50,920 nucleotides of DNA from Hyphomonadaceae bacterium (GTDB taxonomy: Bacteria; Pseudomonadota; Alphaproteobacteria; Caulobacterales; Aquidulcibacteraceae). Under the pieces are notes generated by a model that saw only the letters and a list, made by a program, of their open reading frames with translations, was not told where the DNA came from and did not search any database. Both the position numbers and the translations under genes were made by a program. Positions within the stretch are counted from its first letter, which is position 1, and each line of letters opens with the position of its first letter. This document shows, piece after piece, positions 9,085-19,262 of this stretch. Location: positions 1 to 50,920 of the forward strand of contig JAIELK010000021.1 of NCBI GenBank assembly GCA_019753175.1, read 5' to 3'.

Positions 9085-10456
9085 CCGTTTCGCCCCCTCC
9101 CCGACAGGCTATCTGCATATCGGCGGCGCGAGAACCGCGCTGTTCAACTGGCTATTCGCGCGCAAGATGAACGGCCGTTACATGCTCCGGATTGAGGACA
9201 CCGACCGCGCTCGTTCCACGCCGGAAGCCATCGACGCCATTCTTGACGGCCTCGCCTGGCTCGAACTCCAACATGATGGCGGGGTTGTTTATCAGTTTTC
9301 ACGCGCGGACCGGCATCGCGACATTGCTGACGCAATGGTCGCGCGCGGCACAGCGTTCCGGTGCTACTGCACCCCTGACGAGATTGAGACCCAACGGCAA
9401 CAGGCGCACGCCGAGGGGCGGGCGCTACGCTCGCCCTGGCGGGACGGCGGCGGCGCCCCCACGTCTGCGGCGTCATTCGTCATCCGCCTCCGTGCACCGG
9501 ACGTTGGCGCGATCGTGAATCACGATTTGATCCAAGGCGACGTCCAAATCCAAGCACGCGACATTGACGACCTCGTCTTGCTGCGCGCCGACGCCACGCC
9601 CACCTACATGATGTCAGTCGTTGTCGATGACCATGACATGGGCGTGACGCACGTGATCCGCGGCGACGATCATCTGACGAACGCCGCCCGACAAATCCCA
9701 ATTTACCACGCGATGGGTTGGGACCCGCCGTTGTTCGCGCATCTGCCGCTCATCCACGGCGAAGACGGCAAGAAGCTCTCTAAGCGCCACGGCGCACAGG
9801 CTGTCCACGAGTGGCGCGACATGGGCTATCTACCGGAAGCGATGAATTCCTATCTGATGCGCCTTGGCTGGAGCCCCGGTCACGATCACATTCTCACGAA
9901 AGAAGAGGCTGTATCCCAGTTCGGTCTCGAACAGATCGGTCGAGCCGCCTCTCGGCTCGACTTCAAGAAGCTGGATTCTGTCAACGCCCACTTCATGGCG
10001 GTCGCCGATGACGAGCGGCTTGTTGCAATGGTCGCCGCGCACCTAGACGCCACGAATCAGCCCCTCTCTCAGCCGATGCGGGAGCGGCTGGCGGCAGCGG
10101 CGCCGATGCTGAAAAAGCGCGCCAAGACCATTCCCGATCTCCTGGAACAAGCGCGCTTTCTGCTGCTCGCTCGCCCCATTGCACTCGGCGATTCGGCCCG
10201 TGCGGCGCTTGGAGGGGAGACGCGGCCCCTCCTGGCGCGGCTGCGGAATCACCTGACTGACCAGGCCACTTGGACGCACGACGCACTGACCACCACACTT
10301 AAGGCTTTTGCAGCCAGTGAGGGCGTTGGATTAGGGCAAATCGGCCCCGGTCTGCGCGCGGCGCTCACAGGCGGCGCACCGGCGCCAGATTTGGGGCTCG
10401 CGCTTCAGATGCTAGGCCGCGAGGAAGCGCTCGCGCGAATTTCCGACCAGCTGTAA
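9071..10456 (+). CDS. gltX: Glutamyl-tRNA synthetase
   Basis: 461 residues from the ATG at 9071; this start puts the class I FAPSPTGYLHIGG motif at residues 7-19, as in other GluRS. The second ATP-binding motif KLSKR is at 235-239. The protein charges tRNA-Glu, and in many Alphaproteobacteria also tRNA-Gln for later transamidation. The frame is open further upstream, but that stretch overlaps comEC and has no homologous look. gltA follows after a 9-base gap, suggesting co-transcription. Confidence 0.95.
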   Translation: MSVVTRFAPSPTGYLHIGGARTALFNWLFARKMNGRYMLRIEDTDRARSTPEAIDAILDGLAWLELQHDGGVVYQFSRADRHRDIADAMVARGTAFRCYCTPDEIETQRQQAHAEGRALRSPWRDGGGAPTSAASFVIRLRAPDVGAIVNHDLIQGDVQIQARDIDDLVLLRADATPTYMMSVVVDDHDMGVTHVIRGDDHLTNAARQIPIYHAMGWDPPLFAHLPLIHGEDGKKLSKRHGAQAVHEWRDMGYLPEAMNSYLMRLGWSPGHDHILTKEEAVSQFGLEQIGRAASRLDFKKLDSVNAHFMAVADDERLVAMVAAHLDATNQPLSQPMRERLAAAAPMLKKRAKTIPDLLEQARFLLLARPIALGDSARAALGGETRPLLARLRNHLTDQATWTHDALTTTLKAFAASEGVGLGQIGPGLRAALTGGAPAPDLGLALQMLGREEALARISDQL

Positions 10457-10465
10457 GGAAAGCAC

Positions 10466-11773
10466 ATGGACAGCAGACTCTCGAAGAAGGCGCCGGCGAC
10501 GATCAATCTCGGCGGCAAGGTGCTCGAACTGCCCGTGTTTGGCGGTTCGGTTGGCCCTGATGTTGTCGACATCCGCAAACTCTATGGCGACGCCCGTGTC
10601 TTCACCTACGACCCGGGGTTCACCTCGACCGCGTCGTGCGAGAGCCAGATCACCTACATCGACGGCGATGAAGGGGTCTTGCTGTATCGTGGATATCCGA
10701 TCGACCAGCTTGCCGAGCATTCAACGTTCCTTGAGGTTTGCTACCTGCTCGCCAACGGCGAGTTGCCGAACCAGGCAGAGCTTCAGCGCTTTGTTAAGGA
10801 CATCACCTACCACACGATGTTGCACGCGCAATTCGACCGCTTCTTCGAAGGATTCCGCCGCGATGCTCATCCAATGGCGATCATGGTAGGTACGGTTGGC
10901 GCACTATCGGCGTTCTATCACGACTCCACCGACATCGACGATCCGCAACAGCGCGTCATTGCCAGTCATCGACTTATTGCGAAGATGCCGACGATCGCCG
11001 CGCGGGCGTACAAGTACTCGATCGGCCAGCCGTTCGTTTCGCCGCGCAACGAACTCGATTACGCGTCGAACTTCCTGCGCATGTGCTTTGCGGTCCCGGC
11101 AGAGGACTACACTGTCAACCCCGTCATGGCGCGCGCCATGGATGTGTTCATGATCTTGCACGCCGATCACGAGCAAAACGCATCCACTTCGACGGTAAGG
11201 CTTGCAGGTTCGTCCGGTGCAAATCCGTTTGCGTGCATCGCCTCCGGCATCGCGTGCCTCTGGGGCCCAGCGCACGGCGGCGCCAACGAGGCGGCGCTGC
11301 AAATGCTTCAGCGCATTGGCAAAGTTGAGAACATCCCTGATTTCTTAGCCAAGGTGAAGGACCCCAACTCCGATGTTCGGCTGATGGGCTTCGGCCATCG
11401 CGTCTACAAGAACTACGATCCGCGCGCGAAGGCGATGCAGAAGCTCTGTCACCAGGTGTTGAAGGAAGTCGGCGCCGAAGACAATCCGCTGCTGAAGGTG
11501 GCGATAGAGCTGGAGAAGATTGCGCTCAATGACGAATACTTCGTCCAACGCAAACTCTATCCCAACATCGATTTCTATTCGGGCATCACGCTGCGCGCGA
11601 TGGGCTTCTCAACATCGATGTTTACTGTGCTGTTCGCAGTCGCCCGCACCGTTGGCTGGATCGCCCAGTGGACCGAGATGATGGAGGACGCCTCGCAAAA
11701 GATCGGCCGCCCGCGTCAAGTCTACACCGGCGCGCCGAAGCGCGACTATGTCCCGGTTGGGTCTCGCGGCTGA
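10466..11773 (+). CDS. gltA: Citrate synthase (type II)
   Basis: 435 residues, typical of the hexameric NADH-sensitive proteobacterial enzyme. It condenses oxaloacetate and acetyl-CoA at the entry to the TCA cycle. The segments [22 protein letters not shown] (catalytic His near 270) and [14 protein letters not shown] (His near 311) carry the active-site residues. An AGGAAAG ribosome-binding site precedes the ATG. The 3' end overlaps the convergent lpxB gene by 28 bases. Confidence 0.96.
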   Translation: MDSRLSKKAPATINLGGKVLELPVFGGSVGPDVVDIRKLYGDARVFTYDPGFTSTASCESQITYIDGDEGVLLYRGYPIDQLAEHSTFLEVCYLLANGELPNQAELQRFVKDITYHTMLHAQFDRFFEGFRRDAHPMAIMVGTVGALSAFYHDSTDIDDPQQRVIASHRLIAKMPTIAARAYKYSIGQPFVSPRNELDYASNFLRMCFAVPAEDYTVNPVMARAMDVFMILHADHEQNASTSTVRLAGSSGANPFACIASGIACLWGPAHGGANEAALQMLQRIGKVENIPDFLAKVKDPNSDVRLMGFGHRVYKNYDPRAKAMQKLCHQVLKEVGAEDNPLLKVAIELEKIALNDEYFVQRKLYPNIDFYSGITLRAMGFSTSMFTVLFAVARTVGWIAQWTEMMEDASQKIGRPRQVYTGAPKRDYVPVGSRG

Positions 11774-12912
11774 TCGCATCCGACCACGTCCAGGATCGCC
11801 TGCGCCGCGATCTCTGCAGCGGGCCTGCCGCCGCGGCCCATCAAAGCGAGGGCATGGTTCTGGCGTGCGATCTGCGCCGCGCGCGCCGCCGGGTCGTCCA
11901 ACAAGGGCGCCGCGGCCGCGACGAGATTGGCGACTGTAAAGCGCGTTTGAAGACGTTCCGGGGCGACCTCTTCGTCTGCAGCGACGTTCATCAGCGTCGC
12001 GAACTTGGCGCGAAAGAGGAATGCGCGCGCAATCGCCCAAGTAATCCAGCCTAGCTTGTAGCCGATCACAAGCGGCGCACCCTGCAAGGCCACCTCTGTC
12101 GTTACCGTGCCGGAGGCGGCGAGCGCCAAGCTGGCGGCGGCGAAAGCGTCTTCCTTGTGATCCTCGTCGATAGCGATAACGTCCGCTGGCGCCTGCGACA
12201 ACGCCGCCTCACGCACGGCGCGCGCCGCCACGGTCATTAGCCGCACATCCGGCCGCGTCCGTCGGAGTTCTTCCGCTGCGCGCCACAATGTCGGCCCAAC
12301 GCGTCTGATTTCGCTGTGTCGGCTTCCTGGCAGAACCAGCACAAGGCGCTGATTGGCGCTAATGCCCAGGCGCGCGCGTAAGGCGGCGGCGTCACCTGGC
12401 GCAAAGCGGCCTAACGCCGGATGCCCGCAGACGGTGCACCGGAGTCCGTAGGGTTCATAAAACGGAGGTTCGAAATCGTGGATGCAAATCAGATGATCCA
12501 CGGTCGCTGCGAGCGTGCGCGCCCGGCCGGGGCGCGTCGCCCAAACCTGCGGCCCGATGTATTTCACGAGCTTGATATGAGGCGCAGCCGCGCGGACGCC
12601 CTGGGCCACGCGGAGTGTAAATCCCCACGAGTCGATCAGAACGACTGCGTCTGGCTTTGACTGTTGGATCGCAGCCACGGTCGCGGCCACTGCCCGCTTC
12701 ACGCGATCGTACGCCTTGAGGCCGTCAACGAAACCCAGCACCGCCAAGCCCGATGTGTCCGCCTGGCTGGCGATACCCTGCCGGGCCATCAACTCACCGC
12801 CAACGCCGGAAAGTTCAATCGCCGGGACTCGGCGCTTCAGTTCTTTGACAAGATCGGCGCCAAGCGCATCGCCAGACGCTTCGGCGGCAACAAGGAAGAC
12901 GCGCTTGCTCAC
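11746..12912 (-). CDS. lpxB: Lipid-A-disaccharide synthase
   Basis: 388 residues, a GT19 glycosyltransferase. It joins UDP-2,3-diacylglucosamine to lipid X, giving the lipid A disaccharide on the inner face of the inner membrane. The N-terminal [17 protein letters not shown] motif and the [11 protein letters not shown] segment are characteristic. It starts with GTG and overlaps the lpxI stop (GTGA). It is the last gene of the long envelope operon and runs 28 bases into gltA. Confidence 0.95.
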   Translation of the reverse strand: MSKRVFLVAAEASGDALGADLVKELKRRVPAIELSGVGGELMARQGIASQADTSGLAVLGFVDGLKAYDRVKRAVAATVAAIQQSKPDAVVLIDSWGFTLRVAQGVRAAAPHIKLVKYIGPQVWATRPGRARTLAATVDHLICIHDFEPPFYEPYGLRCTVCGHPALGRFAPGDAAALRARLGISANQRLVLVLPGSRHSEIRRVGPTLWRAAEELRRTRPDVRLMTVAARAVREAALSQAPADVIAIDEDHKEDAFAAASLALAASGTVTTEVALQGAPLVIGYKLGWITWAIARAFLFRAKFATLMNVAADEEVAPERLQTRFTVANLVAAAAPLLDDPAARAAQIARQNHALALMGRGGRPAAEIAAQAILDVVGCDQPRDPTGT

Positions 12913-13772
12913 GCGCTGTCAGTCTCGTGAGCGCAGAAGCCGTAAAGGAAGAGCCCGGAGCGATCCGCCGCCGCGACGATGTCCCTGTTACGCACCGCAA
13001 GCGCCCTTCCCGCTTCCACCGCAATGCCTGCCAAACCAGCCGCCGCAGCACCCTCAACAGTTCGCACCCCGATAGTCGGCAAATCCACGCGCAGCTCCTG
13101 TTTCGGCTTGGCGCGCTTCACCAGCACCCCTCGCCGTGTGGCCGCCGTTCCCCGTATCGCTACCGGCAGTTCGGCAACCCGCCGCAGCATGGCGTCGGTT
13201 CCCTCCTGCGCCTCCACAGCGAGGACCACCCCGGCGCACACGACGGCGCCTTGACCAATGTCCAGCGCCCCGATTGCTGCGGCGACGCGCGCCGCTTGCG
13301 CGATGTCGTCTCGATCCGCAGCCGTGGGTGCGTGTGCGCCCCACACACCGTCAACAGCGAGAAGCTCGCCCATGGCGACTTCCGCGCCCACAATCTGAAA
13401 CCCCGCCTTCTCATGTTCGGCCAATACAGCGCGCAGCAAAGCGTCGTCGCCCTTGGGCGCGGCCGCAAGCAAGGCGGGGACCATCGCCAAACCGATTTCA
13501 TCGAGCTCGAGTGTACGCGGGTCCTGGCGCGGCACCTGGCCGACAAGCACCAGCGCATCGCATCCCGCGTCGCGCAGTGCACGCATGCGTGCACCCATCG
13601 CGCCTAGTCCATGCGTCGTGCCGGGATGGGCGTTCAGCCGCGCGTCGGCATAGGGTGCAATGCGCGCCACGAAGTACGCCGCGCCGGTGTCGGCGCAATG
13701 CTCAGCCAAGGCCACTGGAAGCTCGCCGCCGCCGGCGATGATCCCGAGCTTGCGCCAGGCGCCCACGCTCAA
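12909..13772 (-). CDS. lpxI: UDP-2,3-diacylglucosamine pyrophosphatase LpxI (DUF1009)
   Basis: 287 residues. LpxI makes lipid X from UDP-2,3-diacylglucosamine; it is the alphaproteobacterial replacement for LpxH and was characterised in Caulobacter. The N-terminal KLGIIAGGGELP nucleotide-binding-like motif is seen, and the C-terminal DUF1009 domain contains KQELRVDLPTIGVRTV, with the conserved Asp region expected for catalysis. The start is TTG, overlapping the lpxA stop (TTGA). Its place between lpxA and lpxB fits the pathway order. A GTG two codons downstream is an alternative start. Confidence 0.92.
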   Translation of the reverse strand: MSVGAWRKLGIIAGGGELPVALAEHCADTGAAYFVARIAPYADARLNAHPGTTHGLGAMGARMRALRDAGCDALVLVGQVPRQDPRTLELDEIGLAMVPALLAAAPKGDDALLRAVLAEHEKAGFQIVGAEVAMGELLAVDGVWGAHAPTAADRDDIAQAARVAAAIGALDIGQGAVVCAGVVLAVEAQEGTDAMLRRVAELPVAIRGTAATRRGVLVKRAKPKQELRVDLPTIGVRTVEGAAAAGLAGIAVEAGRALAVRNRDIVAAADRSGLFLYGFCAHETDSA

Positions 13773-14560
13773 TCCCGCGGCATGCAGAGCGGGCGGGCTG
13801 CGTCCGCCCGAACGAATTCGACGATTTCCATTACATGCGGATTACTGGCGTAGATTTCCGCGCAATCGTCAACCCGTTCCTGAAAGGTGCCTTCTTCCGC
13901 GAACAACAAGCGGTAGGCAGCGCGCAAATCGTGGATCTGCTCACGGGTGAAACCGCGGCGCTTCAAGCCGACAACATTGAGGCCACCAAGATGCGCGTGG
14001 TTGCCGATGGCGGATCCAAATGGAATGAGGTCGGTGGTCATCAGCGCCGACGCGCCCACGAAGGCATGCCTGCCAACCCGCCCGTGTTGGTGCACGCCCG
14101 ACAGCCCGCCGAGAAAGGCGTTATCACCGACCTGAACATGCCCGCCGATCGTCGCGGTCTGAGCCATGATGACATGATTGCCGACGATACAGTCATGGGC
14201 GACATGGCAATTGCCCATGATCAGACAATTGTCGCCGATGGTCGTGACGGCACGGCCCCTGACGGTGCCGCGGTGCAAGGTGGCGTGCTCACGAATGACG
14301 TTGTTGTCGCCAATGACCAGCTTGGTCGGCTCACCACGGTAGGACAGGTCCTGCGGCGTGCCGCCGAGTCCGGCAAACGGAAACACCGTGTTGTCGTTGC
14401 CGATCTCGGTGTGACTTTCGATGAACACGTGGGCGATCAGACGTGTCCGATCCCCTAACCTGACATGCGGTCCGATCACGCAACCCGGGCCGACCTCTAC
14501 GTGTTCGCCGAACTCGGTGCTCGGATCGACGACGGCGGTGGAATGAATTCTTGCGCTCAT
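13769..14560 (-). CDS. lpxA: UDP-N-acetylglucosamine acyltransferase
   Basis: 263 residues, normal length. It adds the first 3-hydroxyacyl chain to UDP-GlcNAc, the first step of lipid A synthesis. The N-terminal two thirds is a left-handed beta-helix of hexapeptide repeats. The segment GNCHVAHDCIVG carries the catalytic histidine. A C-terminal helical region closes the protein. It overlaps fabZ and lpxI by 4 bases each. Confidence 0.96.
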   Translation of the reverse strand: MSARIHSTAVVDPSTEFGEHVEVGPGCVIGPHVRLGDRTRLIAHVFIESHTEIGNDNTVFPFAGLGGTPQDLSYRGEPTKLVIGDNNVIREHATLHRGTVRGRAVTTIGDNCLIMGNCHVAHDCIVGNHVIMAQTATIGGHVQVGDNAFLGGLSGVHQHGRVGRHAFVGASALMTTDLIPFGSAIGNHAHLGGLNVVGLKRRGFTREQIHDLRAAYRLLFAEEGTFQERVDDCAEIYASNPHVMEIVEFVRADAARPLCMPRD

Positions 14561-15039
14561 GGACGGTCCGCTTTCATCGCCGCGAATGCGCAGTCCGTTG
14601 CGAGTTCGCCGTTCACTTCGACGCGCCCGCGGAACTTGAAAATGTTGCGGCGTGCAAACACCACTTCCACCGGCATCTCCATGACATCGCCGGGCATCAC
14701 TGGCCGCTTGAAGCGCGCGTTCTCGACCGACATGAACAGAATCAGATGTTTGGTGATGTCGGCGTCCAACGTCTTCGACATCAACAACGCCCCGGTTTGC
14801 GCCAAGGCTTCAATCTGCAGCACACCCGGCATGACAGGAGCTCCCGGGAAGTGGCCCGGGAAAAAGGGTTCATTGATCGTGACATTCTTGATGCCGCGGA
14901 TTGAGACGTTCGGTCGATAATCCACCGCGCGATCGACGAGCAGGAACGGATAGCGATGCGGCAAACGCCGCAGCACCTCGCCGATTTCGATCACATCGTC
15001 GGTCGTCTTTTGTTGTTCAGTCAGGTCGCTGGCCTTCAT
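14557..15039 (-). CDS. fabZ: 3-hydroxyacyl-ACP dehydratase FabZ
   Basis: 160 residues from the ATG at 15039, which shares one base with the lpxD stop (TGATG). A start 30 bases upstream would overlap lpxD further and is less likely. This hot-dog fold enzyme dehydrates 3-hydroxyacyl-ACP in fatty acid synthesis and competes with LpxA/LpxD for the same substrate. Catalytic His63 (FPGHFPG) and Glu77 (LQIEAL) are spaced as in E. coli FabZ. The lpxD-fabZ-lpxA order is conserved across Proteobacteria. Confidence 0.95.
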   Translation of the reverse strand: MKASDLTEQQKTTDDVIEIGEVLRRLPHRYPFLLVDRAVDYRPNVSIRGIKNVTINEPFFPGHFPGAPVMPGVLQIEALAQTGALLMSKTLDADITKHLILFMSVENARFKRPVMPGDVMEMPVEVVFARRNIFKFRGRVEVNGELATDCAFAAMKADRP

Positions 15040-16031
15040 CACGCACCCGAGGCTCTTCGGCTCAACCAAGCCGTCTCACGCAGCCATTTGCGAAGTGGCT
15101 TGGCCGGGTATCCGCTCCAGACCTCCCCCGCAGGCACGTCTTGGAACACCGCAGCGCCGCCGGCAAGGGTTGCGCCCGCTCCGATCTTGCGGTGGTCGGC
15201 AATGCCCACTCGACCGCCCATCGTGACTCGATCCCCGACGATCGTAGAGCCGGAAATCCCCGCAAAGGCCGCGATGACCACCCCTCGGCCCAGGGTGCAG
15301 TTGTGGGCGACGTGGCAGAGATTGTCGATCTTAGCGTCCTCTCCGAGCACGGTGTCGCCAAAGACACCTCTATCGATGGTCGAATTGGCGCCGACAGTGA
15401 CACGGTCTTGGATGATCACACGGCCTAGGTGCGGCACGTCCACTAGCCCCGCGGCGTCACCGGCGACGCCAAAGCCCTGTTCGCCAATGACAGCACCGGC
15501 GAGGATACTCACTTCATCGCCAATCAGACTGAACCCAATGGAAGCCCGTGGGCCGATCTGGCATCGCCTGCCAATTACGACGCCGGGTCCGATGACGGCA
15601 TTGGCGCCAATCACCGTGTCTGCACCAATCACCGCGCCAGGGCCGATCACCGCGCCTGGCGCTAGCCGTACGCCCTCTTCCAGCCGAGCACTTGCATCCA
15701 CGACAGACGTCCCGGCTTCTTGCATCGAGCGAGCCCGGAAGAGCCTGGGCGCGATGCGTGCGAACTGGGTACGGGGCCGGTCCGTCAAGATAAGCGCCGC
15801 CGCATCGGGCGCCAGATGCGCGAGCGCAGGCGCTATGAGACAGGCGCCGGGAGAAGACTTGAGCGCGGTACCCGCCTTCCCCTCATAGTAGCAGAGGTCT
15901 TGAGGGCCAGCTTCGTCAGCGGGTGCGACGCTTGCGATTTGCTGGTCTGCCTCCCCGCCGATGTCTAATGACCCGGCTAGCGCCCGGACCGCGAACGGCC
16001 CGAGCGCCTGGTAAAAACGCGCGTCAATCAT
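15039..16031 (-). CDS. lpxD: UDP-3-O-acyl-glucosamine N-acyltransferase
   Basis: 330 residues. An N-terminal uridine-binding domain (about 1-100) precedes a hexapeptide-repeat beta-helix, with runs such as GPGAVIGADTVIGANAVIG. The catalytic histidine lies in CHVAHNCTLG. LpxD adds the second, N-linked 3-hydroxyacyl chain in lipid A synthesis. ompH lies 40 bases upstream, and an AAGAAAGA ribosome-binding site precedes the ATG. Confidence 0.95.
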   Translation of the reverse strand: MIDARFYQALGPFAVRALAGSLDIGGEADQQIASVAPADEAGPQDLCYYEGKAGTALKSSPGACLIAPALAHLAPDAAALILTDRPRTQFARIAPRLFRARSMQEAGTSVVDASARLEEGVRLAPGAVIGPGAVIGADTVIGANAVIGPGVVIGRRCQIGPRASIGFSLIGDEVSILAGAVIGEQGFGVAGDAAGLVDVPHLGRVIIQDRVTVGANSTIDRGVFGDTVLGEDAKIDNLCHVAHNCTLGRGVVIAAFAGISGSTIVGDRVTMGGRVGIADHRKIGAGATLAGGAAVFQDVPAGEVWSGYPAKPLRKWLRETAWLSRRASGA

Positions 16032-16071
16032 GGGTCTTTCTTACGCCCAACGCACGTGATGTCACCGGGAT

Positions 16072-16704
16072 TTACTGAGCCGCGGCCGCAGGCTGGGCCT
16101 GGCACTCCGCAACCGGACGACGCGCGACGTTGGCGGTGCGTGTCGCCTGGTTTTGATCCAGCTGCTGAATAACGGCGTTGGTGATGTCGAATTCCGGGGC
16201 CACAAAGTTCACCTCACTGGCGTTCAAGACGACGCCAGCGCCGCGCGACTGCGCCGTGCTGCGGATGATCGGCGAAACAATGCGATCAAAGTCGCGCAGC
16301 GAAATCAGACGGGTGCACTCCATATCGCCTTGAAGCGATTGGGTGCGCGCTTGGTATTGTTGCAGCCGCTGCGCGAGCGCTTGATACTGCGGGCCAAAGG
16401 TGGCGTGGTTGCGTACCTGATCAGGATTTAGGTTCCGGGTCGCCGTCGCCAAGCGCTGGCGCTCCTGCTCGATGCTTTGGCCTTCGGGTTGAAGCCCCTG
16501 CGCCTCGGTTCCGATCTGCTGGCCGACTTGCTGCAGCTTCACCGTCATGTCGCGACCTAGGGCCGTTTCCTCGAGAATGCGCTGATAATTTACGGCAACC
16601 GCTGTCGTAGACTGACCGCGATTTCTTTGCGCGGACGCGTCGGGCGCGACCGCAAACGCGACAGCCATAACGGCGGCCACGGAAACAATACTCAACAGAC
16701 GCAT
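16072..16704 (-). CDS. skp: OmpH/Skp family periplasmic chaperone
   Basis: 210 residues with a clear signal peptide (about 1-25, ending SAQ). An alanine- and glutamine-rich helical body follows (about 50-135), as expected for the tentacle-like coiled coils of Skp. Skp binds unfolded outer-membrane proteins and delivers them to the Bam complex. Its position between bamA and lpxD is the conserved proteobacterial one. The sequence itself is poorly conserved, as usual for the family. Confidence 0.88.
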   Translation of the reverse strand: MRLLSIVSVAAVMAVAFAVAPDASAQRNRGQSTTAVAVNYQRILEETALGRDMTVKLQQVGQQIGTEAQGLQPEGQSIEQERQRLATATRNLNPDQVRNHATFGPQYQALAQRLQQYQARTQSLQGDMECTRLISLRDFDRIVSPIIRSTAQSRGAGVVLNASEVNFVAPEFDITNAVIQQLDQNQATRTANVARRPVAECQAQPAAAAQ

Positions 16705-16716
16705 AGAGCGCGCTCC

Positions 16717-19179
16717 TTAGAAACTGGTCCGGGTGGAGAACCGGAACTCTTCCCGTCGGTCGTAGTCCTCGTATTCGAGCGGCTGCGCGAAATCGAACTG
16801 CACCGGACCAAATGGCGAATCCCAGAACACCGACACCCCTGCAGCCACCCTCAGGCTAGAGGAGTCGTCGACCACTAGGCTTGTATTCGGATCCAAGGCG
16901 ATACTTTGACGGCTTGCTGAATCTACGACCCCCAGCGTGCCGAAATCGACGAATAACGCGCCGCCGATCCCAAACGACTCAGGCAACGGCACGGGAATAT
17001 CCAGCTGCGCGGAACCGATCGCGAACGCATTGCCGCCGATGGCGTCTCCAACGGTCAGGATTTCACCCGTGGTATCGTTGACGATCAATTGCCGGGGGCC
17101 GATGCCGGCGACGTCAAAACCCCGGAAAGAAGCGCCGCCTTTGAAGAAGCGATCATTGATCCGGACATCGTCGCCGCCCCAGCCCGCAATGTAGCCGGCG
17201 CTGCCGCGTAGCGTGGCGCGGAACCCGCCCCACAGCCCATAATAAACGCCAGCCTCGAGTTCGGTTCGGATGTAATTCACTTCCCCGCCCAAACCGGCAA
17301 TGTCCTGGCTGAACTGGAGGTCAAACCCTCGCGTCGCGCGAACCGGTTGATTCCGGCCATCCCAATTGAAGGTGTAACCCACCAACGAGGTGAGGAAGGT
17401 CCCTTCCTGGTCGCAGAGCAGCGGCCGAGAAATGTTCTGGGTGTCGCACTGGTCGATGACAGGTGTCAGGGCGTTGTTGTCGTGGTCGACAAAGATGTCC
17501 GCTATCGAGGTGTCGTCCTGCACCAGCGAATAGGTGAGGCCGAGATTGGTGCGTTCCGACGTCGGAAATCCAACCCGCAACCCCAACCCGGTGGACTGAT
17601 TCTCAAACGACGATTGATCCAGGAAGTCCGTGCGCAACGAGTAGAGGTCGAATCCCGCCGCGATCTCGCGCCCCATGAACCGGGGCTCCGTAAAGCGTAG
17701 ATCGAGTTGCTGGCGCTGCTGGCTGGAGGATGCGCGCAAGCGAAGGAACTGCCCCCGGCCGCGCAAGTTGCGTTCGGTGATGGATACGTCGAAGAGGAAG
17801 CTCTCGTAGGAAGAATAACCCGCCGCGAAGGCCAATTCGCCGGTCGATTGCTCCTCGACAGTGACCGTCACCACAGACCGGTCTGGCTGCGATCCGTCAG
17901 ACTCCTCGACAGTTACATCCTCAAAGAAGCCAAGCGCCCGGATGCGCTGACGAGACCGGTCCAGAAGAACGCGGTTGAAGGCATCACCTTCGTTCACACG
18001 CATCTCACGGCGGATGACGCGGTCGATCGTGCGCGTGTTACCGACGATGTCGATGCGCTCAATGAAGACACGCGGGCCTTCATTCACTTCAAACGTAATG
18101 TTTACGACGCGGTTATCTCGGTCGCGCTCGATAATCGGCGTAATGTCAACATTGGCGTAGCCGACCGTGCCCGCCAAATATGTCATAGCGTCGATCGCAT
18201 CCTCGATCAATTCGCCGCGAAAAACCGCGCCTTCTTGGATCGGAATCGTAGCCAGCAACAAATCTTCAGGCAGACGGTTCAGCTCGGTTTGGACGCTGAT
18301 CTCGCCAAACTCGTAGCGAACGCCTTCGTCGACGGTGAACGTGATGAAGAAGTCCCTTTGGTCCGGCGTCAGCTCGGCCACCGCCGACACGACGCGGAAG
18401 TCCGCATAACCTCGATTATTGTAGTACTGTCGCAGCTGCTCGCGATCGTATTCAAGCCGATCTGGATCGTAGTTGTCGTTGCTCTGGAAGAAGTTCCACC
18501 AGCTTGACTCGGTCGTGACGATAACGTCCCGCAACCGCCGGTCGGAAAACACATCGTTGCCGATGAAGTTGACATCGCGAACACCGGTTACCGGGCCTTC
18601 GTCAACTTCGAAAATGAGATCGACGCGGTTCTGGTCCAGCTCGCGCACCTGAGGCGTCACCTGCGCCGCGAACCGACCCGCTCGTCGATAGACCTCAATG
18701 ATCCGTTGCACGTCCGCCTGCGCGCGTGCAGGGGTGAACACCGAGCGCGGCCGCGCCTGTACTTCTTCTTCCAGATCTTCTTCGTCGAGCGTACGCATGC
18801 CCTCAAAGATCACGCGGTTGATGATGGGGTTCTCGATCACCGAGACGACAAGATCGGCGCCTTGCTGTTCGATCTGCACATCGGCGAACAAACCAGTGGC
18901 GAACAAGGTCTTCAGCGAAAGGTCGATACGCTCAGGATCGAACGTAGAGCCGGGACGCACCAGGAGGTACGAGGTGATCGTGGCGGCTTCGATGCGCTGG
19001 TTGCCCTGAACGACGATCCGGCGAATGGCTTGTTCGGATTGTGCGGTCGGCGGCTGTGTGCGCTGTCTCTCCTGCGCCAACGCGTCGCCCGACGTCGCAA
19101 CGAGCGCCCCGGCGCCCGTCCCGACCGTGACGGCGCCATACACCGCGCCGAGAACAACATCCCGAAGAACCCGCTTCAT
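16717..19179 (-). CDS. bamA: Outer-membrane protein assembly factor BamA (Omp85)
   Basis: 820 residues from the ATG at 19179, where a signal peptide begins (MKRVLRDVVLG, ending near ALAQ). Longer frames upstream cross a hairpin and are not plausible. Five POTRA domains occupy about residues 40-430 (first one: IRRIVVQGNQRIEAATI). A C-terminal 16-strand beta-barrel follows and ends in a terminal Phe, the usual insertion signal. BamA inserts beta-barrel proteins into the outer membrane. rseP lies 83 bases upstream and skp 12 bases downstream. Confidence 0.96.
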   Translation of the reverse strand: MKRVLRDVVLGAVYGAVTVGTGAGALVATSGDALAQERQRTQPPTAQSEQAIRRIVVQGNQRIEAATITSYLLVRPGSTFDPERIDLSLKTLFATGLFADVQIEQQGADLVVSVIENPIINRVIFEGMRTLDEEDLEEEVQARPRSVFTPARAQADVQRIIEVYRRAGRFAAQVTPQVRELDQNRVDLIFEVDEGPVTGVRDVNFIGNDVFSDRRLRDVIVTTESSWWNFFQSNDNYDPDRLEYDREQLRQYYNNRGYADFRVVSAVAELTPDQRDFFITFTVDEGVRYEFGEISVQTELNRLPEDLLLATIPIQEGAVFRGELIEDAIDAMTYLAGTVGYANVDITPIIERDRDNRVVNITFEVNEGPRVFIERIDIVGNTRTIDRVIRREMRVNEGDAFNRVLLDRSRQRIRALGFFEDVTVEESDGSQPDRSVVTVTVEEQSTGELAFAAGYSSYESFLFDVSITERNLRGRGQFLRLRASSSQQRQQLDLRFTEPRFMGREIAAGFDLYSLRTDFLDQSSFENQSTGLGLRVGFPTSERTNLGLTYSLVQDDTSIADIFVDHDNNALTPVIDQCDTQNISRPLLCDQEGTFLTSLVGYTFNWDGRNQPVRATRGFDLQFSQDIAGLGGEVNYIRTELEAGVYYGLWGGFRATLRGSAGYIAGWGGDDVRINDRFFKGGASFRGFDVAGIGPRQLIVNDTTGEILTVGDAIGGNAFAIGSAQLDIPVPLPESFGIGGALFVDFGTLGVVDSASRQSIALDPNTSLVVDDSSSLRVAAGVSVFWDSPFGPVQFDFAQPLEYEDYDRREEFRFSTRTSF

Positions 19180-19195
19180 TAAGCCCTCGACGCTT

Positions 19196-19222
19196 CGGCG
19201 CTCCCCAGCGCCGCGTTTTTTT
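19196..19222 (+). terminator. Terminator-like hairpin facing the + strand, between rseP and bamA
   Basis: CGGCGCT-CCCC-AGCGCCG forms a perfect 7-bp stem. On the + strand it is followed by GC and then seven T residues (19216-19222). The genes on both sides run on the minus strand, so the T-run is on the wrong side to end their transcript. It could stop antisense transcription. In the bamA mRNA leader the same hairpin sits just before the start codon. Confidence 0.4.
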
Positions 19223-19262
19223 AAGACCCTATTCCGGCGCGAAAGACAAGGACGCGGCGCCG

